Shown: positions 61,768 to 63,592 of the stretch, one piece after another
Numbering within the stretch: the first letter of the stretch is position 1
How the letters are laid out: every line of letters begins with the position of its first letter
NCBI GenBank assembly: GCA_900753245.1
Contig: CAADYJ010000013.1
Span: forward strand, 1-63,592
DNA length: 63,592 bases
Direction: 5' to 3'
DNA from: Clostridia bacterium
GTDB taxonomy: Bacteria > Bacillota > Clostridia > TANB77 > CAG-508
The notes under the pieces: model-generated
Told to the model about the DNA's origin: nothing
Database searches by the model: none
The model's input: only the letters and a program-made list of their open reading frames with translations
Made by a program: the position numbers and the translations under genes

Positions 61768-63462
61768 ATGAAATTAAGTGAAAGTTATTTTTATACATTA
61801 AGAGAAGATGTAAAAGATGAAGAATCTGCAAGTGGAAACTTGCTTGTAAAAAGTGGAATGTTTAAAAAAGTAGGAAATGGTATTTATATGAAAATGCCAT
61901 TAGGACAAAAAGTATATGAAAACGTAAAAAATATAGTTAGAAAAAATATGAATGAGGCAGGGGCACAAGAAGTAACAATGCCAATGCTTTTACCAATAGA
62001 TGTTTTTCAAAAATCAGGAAGATATGAACTATTTGGACCATCAATATTCAAATTAAATGATAGATATAATAGACCTTATGTATTAGGTCCAACACACGAG
62101 GAATTTTTTGTATTAGCTTCAATGATGAAAGCAAAATCATACAAAGATTTTCCATATACTTTATATCAAATAGGTAATAAATATCGTGACGAAGTAAGAC
62201 CACGTTTAGGTTTAATTAGAACAAGAGAATTTACAATGAAAGATGCATATAGCTTTGATATAAACCAAGAAGAATCAGATAAATCTTATAAAAAGCAATT
62301 CGAAGCATATCATAAAATATGCAAAGAAGTGGGACTAAATTATGTAGTAGTAAGAGCAGATACAGGCGTTATGGGAGGACTTCTATCTGAAGAATTCCAA
62401 GCAATAACAGATGTTGGAGAAGACATTTTAGTTTTATGTGATAATTGTGATTATGCATCAAATATAGAAGTTAGCAAATGTGTAGATGAAGAAATAGAAA
62501 ATAAAGAAGAAAAGAAAAAATACGAAAAAATGAATACACCACATGTAGGAACTATTGATGAATTGGCAGAATATTTACATGAAGATCCAGCAAAATTTGT
62601 AAAGACATTAATATACAAAGTAGATGATAAATTCTATGCATGTATGGTACAAGGAAACAAAGATGTAAATGAAGTAAAATTACAAAAACTATTAAATGCT
62701 AAAGAAGTAGCTTTAGCAGAACCAGAAGATGTAAGAAGAATTACAAATGCAGAGATAGGTTTTGCAGGGCCAATAGGTTTAGACATTCCAGTTATAATGG
62801 ATAATGGTGTGAAATATATGAAGAACTTCTTGGTAGGAGCTAATGAAACAGATTATCACTATATAAATGTAAATTTAGAAGACTTTAAAGTAGAAATGGT
62901 AGCAGACATTAGAAATGTACAAGAAGGAGATATTTGCCCATGTTGTGGTAAAGGTCATTTAGTATTCAAAAAAGGAATAGAAGTAGGAAATACATTTAAA
63001 CTTGGAACAAAATATAGCGAAAGTTTAGGATTAAACTATTCAAATGAAAATAATGAATTAAAACCAGTAGTTATGGGATGCTATGGAATAGGGATTGAAA
63101 GAATTATAGCTGCAATAGTAGAGCAAAATCATGATGAAAAAGGTATAATTTGGCCAGCAAATATAGCACCATTTAAAGTTGCTATAGTATTAATTAGTGG
63201 TAAAGATGAAAAACAAGTAAAAGTAGCAAACGAATTATATGAAAAATTACAAAGCATGGGAATAGACACAATATTAGATGACAGAAATGAAAGACCAGGA
63301 GTAAAATTCAACGATATGGATTTAATTGGAATTCCAGTAAGAATAACAGTTGGTAAAAAAGTTGAAGAAGATAAAGTTGAATTTAAATTAAGAAATTCAG
63401 AAGAAGTAGAAGTAATAGAAATAAATGATGTAATAGAAAAAATAGAAAGTTCCTTAAAATAG
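61768..63462 (+). CDS. proS: Prolyl-tRNA synthetase (bacterial type with insertion domain)
   Basis: ProRS (564 aa) charges tRNA-Pro. The class II core starts KLSESYFYTLREDVKDEE, with motif 2 around RDEVRPRLGLIRTREF and motif 3 in GCYGIGIERIIAA. Between them lies the INS editing domain (about 225-400) that deacylates Ala-tRNA(Pro), including a region KTLIYKVDDKFYACMVQGN. A C-terminal anticodon-binding domain follows (WPANIAPFKVAIVLIS). Cysteine pairs CDNC and CPCC suggest a metal site in the insertion. An AAGAGGAGC site precedes the ATG. Confidence 0.96.
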   Translation: MKLSESYFYTLREDVKDEESASGNLLVKSGMFKKVGNGIYMKMPLGQKVYENVKNIVRKNMNEAGAQEVTMPMLLPIDVFQKSGRYELFGPSIFKLNDRYNRPYVLGPTHEEFFVLASMMKAKSYKDFPYTLYQIGNKYRDEVRPRLGLIRTREFTMKDAYSFDINQEESDKSYKKQFEAYHKICKEVGLNYVVVRADTGVMGGLLSEEFQAITDVGEDILVLCDNCDYASNIEVSKCVDEEIENKEEKKKYEKMNTPHVGTIDELAEYLHEDPAKFVKTLIYKVDDKFYACMVQGNKDVNEVKLQKLLNAKEVALAEPEDVRRITNAEIGFAGPIGLDIPVIMDNGVKYMKNFLVGANETDYHYINVNLEDFKVEMVADIRNVQEGDICPCCGKGHLVFKKGIEVGNTFKLGTKYSESLGLNYSNENNELKPVVMGCYGIGIERIIAAIVEQNHDEKGIIWPANIAPFKVAIVLISGKDEKQVKVANELYEKLQSMGIDTILDDRNERPGVKFNDMDLIGIPVRITVGKKVEEDKVEFKLRNSEEVEVIEINDVIEKIESSLK

Positions 63463-63471
63463 GAACTTTTT
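63447..63471 (+). terminator. Terminator of proS
   Basis: The stem AAAGTTCCT/AGGAACTTT includes the stop codon and ends in TTTTTG. Confidence 0.88.
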
Positions 63472-63478
63472 GTTTTGA

Positions 63479-63521
63479 TAGGACATTTGGGGACGGGTCA
63501 CTTTTGCCCTTTACATAAAGT
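63479..63521 (+). repeat. Dispersed repeat, family A (GGGGACGGGTCA type), copy 4
   Basis: Nearly the same as the copy at 7805-7848, beginning GGACATTTGGGGACGGG and ending CCTTTACATAAAG. It follows the proS terminator directly, as the first copy follows the symporter terminator. Confidence 0.85.
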
Positions 63522-63592
63522 AATAATTATAATAAAAAATAAAAACATATTAATTTGAAAAAAAGCGCATTGAAAGTAAGTAAGCTAGAAAT

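Noticed and set aside
7805..63521. CRISPR array
   Set aside because: The repeats are dispersed over tens of kilobases, are palindromic, and have no regular spacers or cas genes nearby.

Overview
The window is AT-rich (roughly 30% G+C by eye), densely coding DNA from an endospore-forming member of the Bacillota, most likely class Clostridia and probably an uncultured gut-type lineage. The evidence is a T-box on serS, two alpha/beta SASP genes with sigma-G-type promoters, spoVM, ylbJ and bofA, the ctsR-mcsA-mcsB-clpC operon with a CtsR operator, and the conserved rlmN-prpC-prkC-rsgA-rpe ... spoVM-rpmB order known from Bacillus. I see no phage, insertion sequence, rRNA or CRISPR array. It is chromosomal core with small lineage-specific genes between the housekeeping operons.

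Layout: 1-4.4 kb serS-ysxC (minus, T-box), a CaCA exchanger, yaaL-bofA and a secreted protein; 4.4-8.2 kb glmS and a dicarboxylate/amino-acid symporter; 8.2-14.3 kb uvrC and gatCAB; 14.3-18.1 kb rpsT, hpf, the SASP pair and small genes; 18.2-22.9 kb the clpC stress operon; 23-31 kb a CDF transporter, rlmN, the PrpC/PrkC phosphatase-kinase pair, rsgA and rpe; 31-34.2 kb nth, spoVM, rpmB and a long structured RNA with a membrane-protein gene (candidate OLE RNA plus OapA); 34.2-34.7 kb a compact type I toxin-antitoxin module; 34.7-44.6 kb ruvA, rarA, SPFH/NfeD, mtaB, a compact alaS, a HIT protein, tandem sortases and carD; 44.7-50 kb dnaG-rpoD, tRNA-Met and ylbJ; 50-63.5 kb mfd, an rRNA methyltransferase gene, aspS, mnmA, a deacetylase, murT-gatD, scpB and proS.

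The strongest unusual signal is a shared frameshift context. Three conserved genes (bofA, prkC, mfd) are each broken by one extra C that puts the codon CGG, followed by AG, in frame. In each case skipping that C (reading CGGA as one glycine position, or a +1 shift onto GGA) restores a conserved glycine and a family-typical protein. I found no other in-frame CGG-AG in any CDS of the window, and no in-frame CGG at all in the other conserved genes. This points either to a +1 recoding signal or four-base decoding at CGG-AG, or to a systematic sequence artefact.

Other notable features are a GatD-like subunit that has lost both catalytic residues, an AlaRS lacking its C-terminal domain, a perfect 32-bp inverted repeat, and families of GGGAC-type palindromic repeats that sit mostly just downstream of stop codons.
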